DNA from: Tepidimonas sp.
GTDB taxonomy: Bacteria > Pseudomonadota > Gammaproteobacteria > Burkholderiales > Burkholderiaceae_C
DNA: 12,001 bases
Direction of reading: 5' to 3'
Assembly (NCBI GenBank): GCA_025054905.1
Contig: JANWZF010000143.1
Coordinates: forward strand, 1 to 12,001
Part shown: positions 1 through 7,643 of the stretch, piece after piece
Numbering within the stretch: the stretch's first letter is position 1
Layout of the letters: each line of letters opens with the position of its first letter
The notes under the pieces: model-generated
The model's input: only the letters and a program-made list of their open reading frames with translations
What the model was told of the DNA's origin: nothing
Databases searched by the model: none
Made by a program: the position numbers and the translations under genes

Positions 1-823
1 GGGCTGCGGCCACCACCAGCACGGTCAGCGTCGGGGCCGACAGCGGCGCGCCCAGCTGCGCCAGCGCCGCCCCCAGCAGCAACACCAGCAGCGGGTGCAG
101 CAGCAGTTTGGCCAGCGCCAGCGGCACATAGTCGCGCCACGGTATCGGACGGTCAGCCTGCCGCTGCGAGCGCGCCAGCACGGCCCCGATCGTGAACAGC
201 GCCACCGGGCTGGCCGCATCGGCCAGCAGCGCCACCGTCTTGTCCAACGGCGCCGGCAGCACCAGCTGCCAGGCCGAGGCCAAGGCTCCCGCACCGATGG
301 CCCACGGCATCGGGTTGCGCAGCATACCGCCCAGGGCTTGGCGCAGCGCCGCGCGTGCGCCGTCCTGCCCAGCCTCCAGTCGCGACAGCGCCAAACACAG
401 CGAGGTGGTGATCACCATGTCGACCACGATCACCACGATGACCGTGCCTACCGCCTGCGGCCCCAGCAACGCCGCGATCAGCGGCACGCCCATGAAGCCC
501 GTGTTCGGAAACGCGGTCACCAGCGCACCAAACGCGGCGTCATTCCACCCGATGCGCCCTCCGAGTGAGAACGCCACGGCCAGCGTCACCAGCACCAGGC
601 CGGCCAACAGCCACACCCCGGCCACAGTGACATCCAGCAGCTGCGCGATCGGCGTGGAGGCCCCGAAGCGGTACAGCATGGCCGGCAGCGCAAAAAACAG
701 CACAAAGCCATTCAGGCCCGCAATGGCCTCCAGCGGCAGCCAACCCCGCCGGGCCGCCAGGTAGCCGGCCGCCACCAAGGCAAAAAACGGCAAGGTCACC
801 AGCAGGATTGCGCCGAGTTGCAT
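1..823 (-). CDS. AEC (auxin efflux carrier) family transporter, 3' end cut off by the window
   Basis: I translated this frame directly; it stays open to the window edge and gives 274 codons from ATG at 823. The protein starts MQLGAILLVTLPFFALVAAG and is almost entirely hydrophobic segments joined by short loops. The central stretch with FPNTGFMGVPLI (about residues 106-117) is the typical conserved N-T-G-F-x-G-x-P core of the AEC/PIN-like fold (Pfam Mem_trans). Bacterial members are about 310 residues, so roughly 35 residues are missing. The family contains uptake or efflux carriers for malonate, malate and other small organic acids in the inner membrane; the substrate here cannot be read from sequence. 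It diverges from rep, and no convincing promoter or Shine-Dalgarno sequence was found in front of it. The family call is firm; the substrate is unknown. Confidence 0.85.
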   Translation of the reverse strand, partial: MQLGAILLVTLPFFALVAAGYLAARRGWLPLEAIAGLNGFVLFFALPAMLYRFGASTPIAQLLDVTVAGVWLLAGLVLVTLAVAFSLGGRIGWNDAAFGALVTAFPNTGFMGVPLIAALLGPQAVGTVIVVIVVDMVITTSLCLALSRLEAGQDGARAALRQALGGMLRNPMPWAIGAGALASAWQLVLPAPLDKTVALLADAASPVALFTIGAVLARSQRQADRPIPWRDYVPLALAKLLLHPLLVLLLGAALAQLGAPLSAPTLTVLVVAAA

Positions 824-857
824 GGCGCACGATCGTAACCGGCGCGGCGCCCCACGG

Positions 858-885
858 CTGTCACCGCCGCGGCCAACGCTATCAT
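858..885 (+). promoter_or_regulatory. Candidate sigma-70 promoter for rep
   Basis: A CTGTCA hexamer (858-863, 4 of 6 matches to TTGACA) is followed after 16 bp by TATCAT (880-885, 5 of 6 to TATAAT). Transcription would begin near 892, about 30 bp before the rep ATG. It is the best plus-strand match in the roughly 100-bp divergent gap (824-922) between the AEC transporter gene and rep. This is a match by eye only. Confidence 0.4.
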
Positions 886-922
886 CGCGCCCCGCGCCTG
901 GCCACCTTTGCCTGCTGCCGTC

Positions 923-2974
923 ATGCACGATCACCTCAACCCCGCCCAGCTCCAGGCCGTCGGCCACCTGCACGGCCCCTCGCTCGTGCTGGCCGGTGCC
1001 GGCTCGGGCAAAACACGCGTCATCACGCACAAGATCGCACGCCTGATCCAGGCGGGGCTGGCGCCGGAGCGCATCGCGGCCATCACCTTCACCAACAAGG
1101 CCGCCGCCGAGATGCGCGAGCGCACCCGCGCACTGGTCGGCAAGGCCGCGCAAGGCGTGCTGCTGTGCACCTTCCACGCGCTGGGGGTGCGCATCCTGCG
1201 CGAGGACGGCGCGGCACTGGGACTCAAAGCCCAGTTTTCGATTCTGGACACCGACGACATCGTCGGCCTGCTGAAGGACTGCGGCGGCACCACCGACACC
1301 ACCACCGCCCGCCACTGGCAATGGCGCATCAGCCAGTGGAAGGGGGCAGGCCTGACGGCCGAGCAGGCGCTGGCGCAGGCACGCGACGAGGCCGAACGGC
1401 AGATCGCGCTGGTGATGGCGCGCTACCACGAGCGGCTGGCAGCGTACCAGGCGGTGGACTTTGACGACCTGATCCTGCTGCCGCTGAAGCTGCTGCGCGA
1501 GCACCCCGAAGTGCGCCAGCGCTGGCAGCAGCGCCTGGGCCATGTGCTGGTGGACGAGTACCAGGACACCAGTGCCGTGCAGTACGAACTGCTCAAGGTG
1601 CTGGTCGGGCATGGCCAGCGGCCCGACCCCCGCCTGACCTGCGTCGGCGACGACGACCAGTCGATCTATGGCTGGCGCGGCGCCACGCTGGACAACCTCA
1701 GGCGCCTGCCGCAGGACTTTCCGAACCTGACCGTCATCAAGCTGGAGCAAAACTACCGCTCCACCAACGCCATCCTGCGCGCGGCCAACGCCGTCATCGG
1801 CCCCAATCCGAAGCTGTTTCCCAAAATGCTGTGGAGCGCGCTGGGCGAGGGCGAGCCGGTGCGCGTGCTGGCCTGCGACCATGAGGAACACGAAGCCGAC
1901 CGCGCGGTGGCGCGCCTGCAGGGTCTGCGCGCGCAGGGGGCGGCGTGGCGCGACTGCGCCATCCTCTACCGCGCCAACCACCAGTCGCGCGCCTTCGAGG
2001 TGGCGCTGCGCAAAGCGCAGATCCCGTACCGCGTCTCCGGCGGCACGAGCTTCTTCGACCGCGCCGAGATCAAGGATCTGTGTGCCTGGCTGCGGCTGCT
2101 GGCCAACGAGGACGACGATCCGGCCTTCCTGCGCGCCATCACCACGCCGCGCCGCGGCATCGGTCACCAGACGCTGGCGCAACTGGGGCAGGTAGCCGCT
2201 GGGCTCAAGCTCAGCCTGTTCGAAACGCTGTCGGCCCCGCTGCTGCAGGCCACGCTGGCCCCCAAGGCGCTGGCGGCGCTGCACGAGTTCGGCCGCCTGG
2301 TCCATGAGTTGCAGCACCGCGCCCGCCACGCCATCGGGCACGAAGCCGCGCGCGCGGTGCTGATGGATTGGCTCACCGACATCGGCTACGAACGCCACCT
2401 GCACGACCACGCCGACAGCCCGCAGCAAGCCACGCAGCGCTGGAGCCACGTGCTGGACTTTGTCGACTGGATGGTGCAGCGCTGCGGCGGCCAGCTCGAC
2501 GAAACCGGCGGCGTGGCACTGGAGCGCACGCCGCGGCCGCTGCTGGAGGTGGCACAGACCGTGGCCCTGATCAGCACGCTGAGCGAGCGCGAACAGGACC
2601 AGGATGCCGTCACCCTGTCCACGCTGCACGCTGCCAAGGGGCTGGAGTGGCCGCACGTGCTGCTGGTGGGCGTCAACGAGGGGCTGCTGCCCTTCAAGCC
2701 CGATGCGGACACAGACCCGACACTGCTGGCCGCGCGCATCGAGGAGGAACGGCGCCTGATGTACGTGGGCATCACGCGCGCGCAGCGCACGCTGGTGGTC
2801 AGCTGGCTCAAGACGCGCCGCCAGGGGCGCGAGCGCATCGCCGCGCAGCCCAGCCGCTTCATCGCCGAAATGCAGCTCGACCCGGCCACCGCGCAGGAGG
2901 ATCCGCGCGCCAAGCTGCGCGCTTTGCGCGAGGAGTTCGCCGCGCGGGCGGCGGCGCGGACGCGACTGGCCTGA
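923..2974 (+). CDS. rep: ATP-dependent DNA helicase Rep (superfamily 1A, UvrD/Rep family)
   Basis: The product is a 683-residue 3'-5' DNA helicase that helps replication forks move through protein-bound DNA and restart. All SF1A motifs are present: Q motif NPAQLQAV (6-13), Walker A AGAGSGKT (24-31), motif Ia TFTNKAAAEM (55-64), TFHALG (83-88), motif II VDEYQDT (210-216), motif III GDDDQSIYGWRG (242-253), motif IV LEQNYRS (274-280), motif V TLHAAKGLEW (567-576) and motif VI EEERRLMYVGITRAQ (607-621). Length (E. coli Rep 673) and phrases such as SGGTSFFDRAEIKDL match Rep better than UvrD or PcrA. ATG at 923 was chosen because the Q motif then sits at residue 6, as in Rep. A TTG at 908 would add five residues, and neither start has a clear Shine-Dalgarno sequence. 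The gene stands alone. Confidence 0.95.
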   Translation: MHDHLNPAQLQAVGHLHGPSLVLAGAGSGKTRVITHKIARLIQAGLAPERIAAITFTNKAAAEMRERTRALVGKAAQGVLLCTFHALGVRILREDGAALGLKAQFSILDTDDIVGLLKDCGGTTDTTTARHWQWRISQWKGAGLTAEQALAQARDEAERQIALVMARYHERLAAYQAVDFDDLILLPLKLLREHPEVRQRWQQRLGHVLVDEYQDTSAVQYELLKVLVGHGQRPDPRLTCVGDDDQSIYGWRGATLDNLRRLPQDFPNLTVIKLEQNYRSTNAILRAANAVIGPNPKLFPKMLWSALGEGEPVRVLACDHEEHEADRAVARLQGLRAQGAAWRDCAILYRANHQSRAFEVALRKAQIPYRVSGGTSFFDRAEIKDLCAWLRLLANEDDDPAFLRAITTPRRGIGHQTLAQLGQVAAGLKLSLFETLSAPLLQATLAPKALAALHEFGRLVHELQHRARHAIGHEAARAVLMDWLTDIGYERHLHDHADSPQQATQRWSHVLDFVDWMVQRCGGQLDETGGVALERTPRPLLEVAQTVALISTLSEREQDQDAVTLSTLHAAKGLEWPHVLLVGVNEGLLPFKPDADTDPTLLAARIEEERRLMYVGITRAQRTLVVSWLKTRRQGRERIAAQPSRFIAEMQLDPATAQEDPRAKLRALREEFAARAAARTRLA

Positions 2975-3010
2975 TGCGCCGGCCTCACGGCAACGCGCGA
3001 TCCGACGTGG

Positions 3011-3039
3011 TTGCGGCCACCTCGACCGGCGCGTATGAT
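3011..3039 (+). promoter_or_regulatory. Candidate sigma-70 promoter of the SUOX-like/histidine kinase operon
   Basis: TTGCGG (3011-3016, 3 of 6 to consensus) and TATGAT (3034-3039, 5 of 6) are separated by the optimal 17 bp. The predicted start of transcription near 3046 leaves a leader of about 26 bases. The GTGG/CCAC arms at 3007-3010 and 3017-3020 flank the -35 element. The preceding part of the gap (2975-3010) shows no clear rep terminator: a GCGCCGG/CCGGCGC inverted repeat exists (2976-2982 and 3026-3032), but with a loop above 40 bases and no T-run. Confidence 0.45.
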
Positions 3040-3051
3040 GCGCGCCCACAT

Positions 3052-3067
3052 ATCAATTCGATTTGAT
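3052..3067. promoter_or_regulatory. A+T-rich near-palindrome in the leader, possible operator
   Basis: The 16-bp sequence ATCAATTCGATTTGAT pairs with itself at 7 of 8 positions; only the 3057/3062 pair fails. It stands out as an A+T island in very G+C-rich DNA. It lies just downstream of the candidate promoter and ends 4 bp before the ATG at 3072. Position and symmetry suit a binding site for a dimeric regulator, possibly the response regulator of the adjacent kinase; that is inference. The ATG has no evident Shine-Dalgarno sequence. Confidence 0.35.
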
Positions 3068-3071
3068 CGCG

Positions 3072-3599
3072 ATGAATTTAGCATTTCCTCTCGGAACCCG
3101 GCGGCACGCGCTGGCGGTGCTGCTGGCTTATGCCGCCGTGCCCTGGCCTGCTGGCGCCAGCCCCTTGCCCAAACCCAAGGGCCGCGTGGTGCTGACGGTG
3201 GAGGGGGCGATCGAACGGCGCAACCAGGGTGCGCAGGCTTCGTTCGACCTGGCGATGCTGGAGGCCCTGCCGCAGCACCGCTTCGTGACCCGCACCCCGT
3301 GGGATGACGGACCAGTGGCGTTCAGCGGGCCGCGCCTGCGCGATCTGCTGGCCGCTGTGGGCGCGCGCGGCCAGCAGCTGCGTGCCACCGCGCTGAACGA
3401 TTACCGCGTCGTCATTCCGATCGACGATGCTCAGCGCTTCGACGTGATTGTGGCCACGCGCAAGAACGACGCGCCGATGGCGGTGCGTGAGAAAGGCCCG
3501 CTCTTCATCGTCTACCCGTTCGACAGTGATCCGGTGCTGCGCGACAAGCGCTACTACGAGCGCTCGATCTGGCAGCTCAAGGCGCTGGTCGTGGAATGA
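3072..3599 (+). CDS. Secreted sulfite oxidase/YedY-fold protein without the molybdenum-ligand cysteine
   Basis: The 175-residue protein has an N-terminal export signal (Arg-Arg at 10-11, hydrophobic stretch to about 26, likely cleavage after the AGA near 27-29), so the mature domain should be periplasmic. The rest follows the short oxidoreductase molybdopterin-binding (Pfam Oxidored_molyb) pattern: FSGPRLRDLLAAVGA, then NDYRVVIPIDD, then GPLFIVYPF, and a final W-x-L-K-A-L-V-V strand. True sulfite oxidase and YedY enzymes ligate molybdenum through a cysteine; this protein has no cysteine anywhere. It therefore probably does not do the usual oxidoreductase chemistry. Its stop codon overlaps the start of the downstream kinase (ATGA, 3596-3599), which suggests a sensory partnership. 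ATG at 3072 is preferred; TTG at 3063 is possible. Automatic annotation would probably call it a molybdopterin-dependent oxidoreductase, which I think misleads. Confidence 0.75.
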   Translation: MNLAFPLGTRRHALAVLLAYAAVPWPAGASPLPKPKGRVVLTVEGAIERRNQGAQASFDLAMLEALPQHRFVTRTPWDDGPVAFSGPRLRDLLAAVGARGQQLRATALNDYRVVIPIDDAQRFDVIVATRKNDAPMAVREKGPLFIVYPFDSDPVLRDKRYYERSIWQLKALVVE

Positions 3600-5569
3600 G
3601 CACGGCGCCACATCTGACGGGCGGCTCCCCTGGCCACGCCGTCGAGGGACGCCGCTTTTTGCTCTGGGTGGCTCTGACCACCGCCGTGCTGGGTGCCGGC
3701 CTGGCGGTGCTGCTGGGGGTGTTCCTGCGTCAGGCGCAAACGGCTGAGGAATCCGCCCAGCTGCAGGCCGATTCGCTGACAGCGCTGGTGTTTCAACACG
3801 AACGCGAATTTTTGCGTCTGCAGGGTGAGCTGGCGCTGGCCTTGCGCGAGCCCGGCGGGCCAGACTGGGATGCGCTGGCGCTGCGGCACGAAATCTGGGC
3901 CAGCCGCGTCGCGCTGCTGCGCCACAACCCCTCCACCCTCCCCCTGCACGGCGAGCCCGACTACCAGGGGTTGCTGCCGCGGCTGGAGCCACTGGTGGTC
4001 GCGTTGGACGAGGCGCTGACGCGGCGCGACCGCCCGGGGCTGCAAGCCGCGCTGGCGCAGCTGCAGGTGCTGGGACCCGATGTGCAGGCGTTGAGCATGC
4101 GCGCCAACAGCCGCATCGGGGAGCTGGTGGATGCCAAGCTGCGCGAGACGCGCGCACTGCGCCGGTGGGTGCAAGGGTTGATGGCCGCGCAGGTGGCGGT
4201 GCTGCTGGCCGCCGCGCTGGCGCTGGCGGTGCGCCAGCGGCGCCAGACCGCGGAGCGCCGCCAGCTCGAGGCCCTGCACGAAGCGCTGCGTCAGGCGCGC
4301 GACGCCGCCGAAGCGGCCAGCCGTGCCAAAAGCCAGTTTCTGGCCAACATGAGCCACGAGCTGCGCACCCCGTTCAACGGCCTGATGGGCATGCTGGCCA
4401 TGCTGGACGACAGCGAACTCGGCCCCGAGCAACGCGATCAGCTGCGCACAGCGCGTGCCTCCGCCGAGCATCTGCTGCAGCTGCTCAACGACATCCTGGA
4501 TCTGTCGACGCTGGATGCAGGTCAGATGCGCATGCAGCCCGAACCGGTCGATCTAGCGGCGCTGGTGCACGACGTGCAGCGCTGGCTCGAGCCCCAGGCG
4601 CGTCGCAAGGGATTGGACTTTCGCGTGGAAGTGGTGGCGCCCACGCCTGCGGCGGTGCAGGCCGATCCGACCCGGGTGCGCCAAATCCTGCTCAACCTGG
4701 TGGGCAACGCGATCAAGTTCACCGAGCGGGGCGAGGTGACCGTGACGGTGCGCGCCCAGCCGCTGGACGGCGATCGCTGGCGCTGGCATGCGACGGTGCG
4801 CGACACCGGCATCGGCATCGATCCGGCCACGCAGGCCCGCCTGTTCCAGCGCTTCCAACAGGCTGACCCCAGCATCACGCGCCGCTACGGCGGCAGCGGC
4901 CTGGGGCTGGACATCTCGCGCTCGCTGGCGCGCCTGATGGACGGCGACATCACGCTGCACAGCGTGCCGGGGCAAGGCTCGACGTTCGAGGCCACCTGGG
5001 TCACGCCAAGCGCCGACCCCGCGGCCAGCCCCGCTGGCTTTGCCGCCACCCGTTCCGGTGCCTGGCAGGGGGCCCCGGACCCCGCGCTGCCGTCCCCTGC
5101 GACGCCCCCAGCACCGGCAGCCGACGTTGACGGCCACGGCGCCGGCGCCAGCATCCTGGTGGCCGAGGATCACCCGGTCAACCGCAAGGTGATCGGGCTG
5201 CTGCTGCAGCGGCTGGGACACCGCGTCGAGTTTGCCGAGCATGGGGCGCAGGCGGTGGCGCTGGCGGCCGAGCGCGACTTCGACCTGGTGCTGATGGACG
5301 TGCACATGCCCGAAGTCGATGGCCTGGAGGCCACCCGCCGCATCCGCGCCCTGCCGGGACCGCGGGGCCAGGTGCCGATCGTGGCCCTGACCGCGGACGT
5401 CTTGGACGAGGCCCAAGCTCAGGCTCGTGCCGCCGGCATGGACGGCTTTTTGGGCAAGCCGGTGCAACGCGCCCAGCTGCAGGCGGTCATCGAGGCCGCG
5501 GCGCTGACGCGCAGGCGCGCTACCAGCCCCAGCCCAGATGCAGCGGCAGGTACACCGCCATCCCGCTGA
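3596..5569 (+). CDS. Hybrid sensor histidine kinase with C-terminal receiver domain
   Basis: This is a 657-residue inner-membrane signalling protein. Transmembrane helix 1 is at about 21-44 and helix 2 at about 192-212. They enclose a roughly 145-residue, mostly helical periplasmic domain that I do not recognise. A cytoplasmic coiled coil (about 214-250) leads to the H-box MSHELRTPF with phospho-accepting His254. The ATPase domain has N-box LLNLVGNAIKF (Asn371), DTGIGI (403-408) and GGSGLGL (432-438). A Pro/Ala-rich linker (about 475-517) joins a receiver domain (about 519-635) with acidic Glu524/Asp525, phospho-acceptor Asp568 in LMDVHMPEVDG, Thr599 and Lys621. All catalytic residues are intact. 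There is no HPt or output domain and no response regulator gene in the window, so phosphate must pass to proteins encoded elsewhere. The gene is translationally coupled to the cysteine-free SUOX-like gene, and its last 50 bp overlap azlD on the other strand. Confidence 0.92.
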   Translation: MSTAPHLTGGSPGHAVEGRRFLLWVALTTAVLGAGLAVLLGVFLRQAQTAEESAQLQADSLTALVFQHEREFLRLQGELALALREPGGPDWDALALRHEIWASRVALLRHNPSTLPLHGEPDYQGLLPRLEPLVVALDEALTRRDRPGLQAALAQLQVLGPDVQALSMRANSRIGELVDAKLRETRALRRWVQGLMAAQVAVLLAAALALAVRQRRQTAERRQLEALHEALRQARDAAEAASRAKSQFLANMSHELRTPFNGLMGMLAMLDDSELGPEQRDQLRTARASAEHLLQLLNDILDLSTLDAGQMRMQPEPVDLAALVHDVQRWLEPQARRKGLDFRVEVVAPTPAAVQADPTRVRQILLNLVGNAIKFTERGEVTVTVRAQPLDGDRWRWHATVRDTGIGIDPATQARLFQRFQQADPSITRRYGGSGLGLDISRSLARLMDGDITLHSVPGQGSTFEATWVTPSADPAASPAGFAATRSGAWQGAPDPALPSPATPPAPAADVDGHGAGASILVAEDHPVNRKVIGLLLQRLGHRVEFAEHGAQAVALAAERDFDLVLMDVHMPEVDGLEATRRIRALPGPRGQVPIVALTADVLDEAQAQARAAGMDGFLGKPVQRAQLQAVIEAAALTRRRATSPSPDAAAGTPPSR

Positions 5570-5855
5570 CGATTGTGCCCAGCACCCCGCCGCGCCAGAA
5601 AAACCAGCCGGCACCGGCCAGCGCACCAAAGAGCCGGGCATCCTGCCAGGTCGCCACCAGCGTCCCGTCGCGCAGCACGATTTCCGGCCCCACCACCGCG
5701 GCCAGCGCGGCGATCGGCGCGTATTGCAGACCGCGTTCGGCCCAATGGGGCAGCCGCCACGGCCGCTGCGACAGAAAAAAGAAACCGCGTGTGACCACCG
5801 TCACCGCCGCCAGGGCCACGAAGGCCAGCAACCGCCACGGATCCAGCTCTGTCAT
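5520..5855 (-). CDS. azlD: AzlD family protein, small subunit of a branched-chain amino acid exporter
   Basis: The product is 111 residues, the normal AzlD (YgaH-like) size, with about four membrane segments: an N-terminal helix in WRLLAFVALAAVTVVTRGFF, one around APIAALAAVVGP, one around LFGALAGAGWFFW and a last one in GTIVSGMAVYLPLHL. The VTRGFFFLSQRPWRLP stretch matches the conserved start of the family (T-R on the edge of helix 1, then an L-P loop). AzlC and AzlD together form the exporter (B. subtilis AzlCD, E. coli YgaZH). The ATG (5853-5855) overlaps the azlC stop as ATGA, so the pair is translationally coupled. The stop TAG (5520-5522) lies inside the convergent kinase gene. Confidence 0.88.
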   Translation of the reverse strand: MTELDPWRLLAFVALAAVTVVTRGFFFLSQRPWRLPHWAERGLQYAPIAALAAVVGPEIVLRDGTLVATWQDARLFGALAGAGWFFWRGGVLGTIVSGMAVYLPLHLGWGW

Positions 5856-6628
5856 CGTCGCCCCCCGGACCATGGCCCCTTGAGAACGCGCCGCCAGTGC
5901 GGTGCCTGCGCTTCGGCGACCAGGCACACCAGCACCGCCGCGGCAATGGCCACCAGGATGTTGAGCTTTAGCGGCAGCGCCCAGGCCACCACGGCAGCAC
6001 TGCCGGCCACCGTCGCCGACAACACGCGCAACCACGAGGTCGCCAGCGAACACGCCACGCCCAGCAGCGCCAGAATGCCGGCAAACCCCAGCCCCCAGGC
6101 GGTCGGAATCGCGTGCGCCAGGCCAATGCCCACCAGGCTGGCGAGGTTCCAAGCAAGGTAATTCAAGCCACAGCTGCCGGCCAGGTAGGCCTCCTGCTCG
6201 CGGCGCTGCTCGGCCGTGGCGCCCGGGCGCGGATAGCGCTTGGCAAAAAAGACGTACGACAGATCGCCGGTCAGATAGCCGGTCAGCAGCCGCTGGCCCC
6301 GCGGCAGATGCGCCAGATAAGGCCGCAGGTGCGCCGAAAACACCACAAAGCGCAGGTTGACGCAAAACGCCGCCGCCAGCACCACCCACAGCGGCGCGCC
6401 GGCCACCATCAGGGGCACCGCCGTCAACTGCGCGCTGCCGGCGTACACCAACAGCGTCATCAGCGTGGCCTCCAGCGGACTCAAGCCCCCCTGGACCATC
6501 GCCACGCCCGTCATCAGCCCCCAGGCGGCAATCCCCGTCGCCGCTCCAGCCAGCTCACGCGCACCCAGCGCAAAGGCCGGGTGCGTGCGCAGCTCGGCCG
6601 ACAAAAAGGATGTGCGCCAAAATGCCAT
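5852..6628 (-). CDS. azlC: AzlC family permease, large subunit of a branched-chain amino acid exporter
   Basis: The 258-residue multi-span membrane protein has the AzlC/YgaZ signature: GLSPLEATLMTLLVYAGSAQ (48-67) and NLRFVVFSAHLRP (91-103), then LTGDLSYVFF and repeated hydrophobic helices to the C-terminus. Known relatives export valine, leucine or isoleucine analogues together with AzlD. ATG at 6628 gives the usual protein length. An in-frame start at 6694 would overlap fmt by 47 bp and add a charged, non-conserved extension, so it was not used. No strong Shine-Dalgarno sequence precedes the ATG. The gap to the fmt stop is 19 bp, so the gene probably shares the def-fmt transcript. Exporter membership is firm; the exact substrate is not shown by the sequence. 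Confidence 0.92.
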   Translation of the reverse strand: MAFWRTSFLSAELRTHPAFALGARELAGAATGIAAWGLMTGVAMVQGGLSPLEATLMTLLVYAGSAQLTAVPLMVAGAPLWVVLAAAFCVNLRFVVFSAHLRPYLAHLPRGQRLLTGYLTGDLSYVFFAKRYPRPGATAEQRREQEAYLAGSCGLNYLAWNLASLVGIGLAHAIPTAWGLGFAGILALLGVACSLATSWLRVLSATVAGSAAVVAWALPLKLNILVAIAAAVLVCLVAEAQAPHWRRVLKGPWSGGRR

Positions 6629-6647
6629 GGTTGGCTGCGGCCACGGC

Positions 6648-7643
6648 TCAAGCCGGCGCCTGCAGGGACTGCCCCGGATGCAGCGGCGTCCCACGCACGA
6701 ACGTCGCCACCGGCAGGCGCCGCCCGCCGGCGCGCTGCAGCTCGGTCACCACCAGCACCCCCTCGCCGGTGGCCACGCGCACGCCTGCGTCATCCACCGC
6801 CAGCACGGTACCGGGGGCTGCCGTCCCCGCCGCCGCGGGCTCGGCGTGGGCGGCCCACACCTTCAGCGGCGCGCCATCCAGCCAGGCCCAGGCCCCCGGA
6901 ACCGGATCGAAAGCGCGCACGCGCCGCGCCAGCACCTGCGCCGGCTGCGTGAAATCCAGCCGCGCCTCGGCTTTGTCGACCTTGGCCGCGTAGGTCACCC
7001 CGTCACGGGGTTGCGGCGTGGCGGGTAGCGCCGCGACCTCGGCCTGCTGCAGCACCTGCACGATCAGTCGCGCGCCCAAGGCCGCCAGGCGGTCGTGCAG
7101 TGCACCGGCAGTGTCGTGCGGTTCGATCGGCAGCGCCTCGGCGCACACGATCGGGCCGGTGTCCAGCCCTTCATCCATCTGCATGATGGTGATGCCGGTC
7201 TGGCGATCGCCCGCCTCGATGGCGCGCTGGATGGGCGCAGCCCCACGCCAGCGTGGCAGCAGCGAGGCATGGATGTTCAAGCACCCCAGGCGCGGCAGCT
7301 GCAGCACCCAGCGCGGCAGGATCAGGCCATAGGCGGCCACCACCAGCACGTCCGCACGGGCGGCCTGCAAGGCCGCCTGCGCGGCGGCCGCATCCTCGGC
7401 AAACCGTCCATCCAGCCGCAGCCCGCGCGGCTGCGCCAGCGGCCAACCCTGTGCCAGCGCCAGCTGCTTGACGGGGGACGGCTGCACCCTCAGACCGCGC
7501 CCAGCGGGCCGATCGGGCTGGGTCAACACCAGCACCGGCGTCCAACCCGCCGCCGCAATCGCCTCCAGAGCCGTGGCAGCAAACGCCGGCGTGCCGGCGT
7601 AGGCCACGCGCAGCGAGCGCGTGGCCGACAGCGGTTGGCTCAA
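6648..7643 (-). CDS. fmt: Methionyl-tRNA formyltransferase
   Basis: The cytoplasmic enzyme transfers a formyl group from 10-formyl-tetrahydrofolate to initiator Met-tRNA. The 331-residue protein opens its Rossmann-type catalytic domain with VAYAGTPAFAATAL. It carries the folate-site signature NIHASLLPRWRGAAPIQ, with Asn123 and His125, and Asp161 in MDEGLDTGPI; these align by spacing with the E. coli catalytic residues Asn106, His108 and Asp144. The C-terminal domain includes VTYAAKVDKAEARLDF and the FDPVPGAWAWL region that binds tRNA in this family. The start is TTG at 7643: no ATG is available in the right place, and the TTGA overlap with the def stop (7640-7643) supports coupled initiation. 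Length is close to the family norm (E. coli 315) with a slightly longer N-terminus. Confidence 0.97.
   Translation of the reverse strand: MSQPLSATRSLRVAYAGTPAFAATALEAIAAAGWTPVLVLTQPDRPAGRGLRVQPSPVKQLALAQGWPLAQPRGLRLDGRFAEDAAAAQAALQAARADVLVVAAYGLILPRWVLQLPRLGCLNIHASLLPRWRGAAPIQRAIEAGDRQTGITIMQMDEGLDTGPIVCAEALPIEPHDTAGALHDRLAALGARLIVQVLQQAEVAALPATPQPRDGVTYAAKVDKAEARLDFTQPAQVLARRVRAFDPVPGAWAWLDGAPLKVWAAHAEPAAAGTAAPGTVLAVDDAGVRVATGEGVLVVTELQRAGGRRLPVATFVRGTPLHPGQSLQAPA

Noticed and set aside
824..864. Minus-strand promoter for the AEC transporter (GTGACA and TACGAT)
   Set aside because: The two hexamers are 21 bp apart, too far for a normal sigma-70 promoter, and no better pair was found.
3078..4157. 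Long minus-strand open frame (359 codons) opposite the SUOX-like and kinase genes
   Set aside because: Its product is rich in Arg, Ala and Pro with no recognisable domain, as expected for antisense frames in G+C-rich DNA. The plus-strand proteins are clearly conserved families.
4553..5641. Minus-strand open frame of 362 codons spanning the kinase and azlD ends
   Set aside because: It has no domain resemblance and crosses two well-supported genes in other frames, so it is a G+C-bias artefact.
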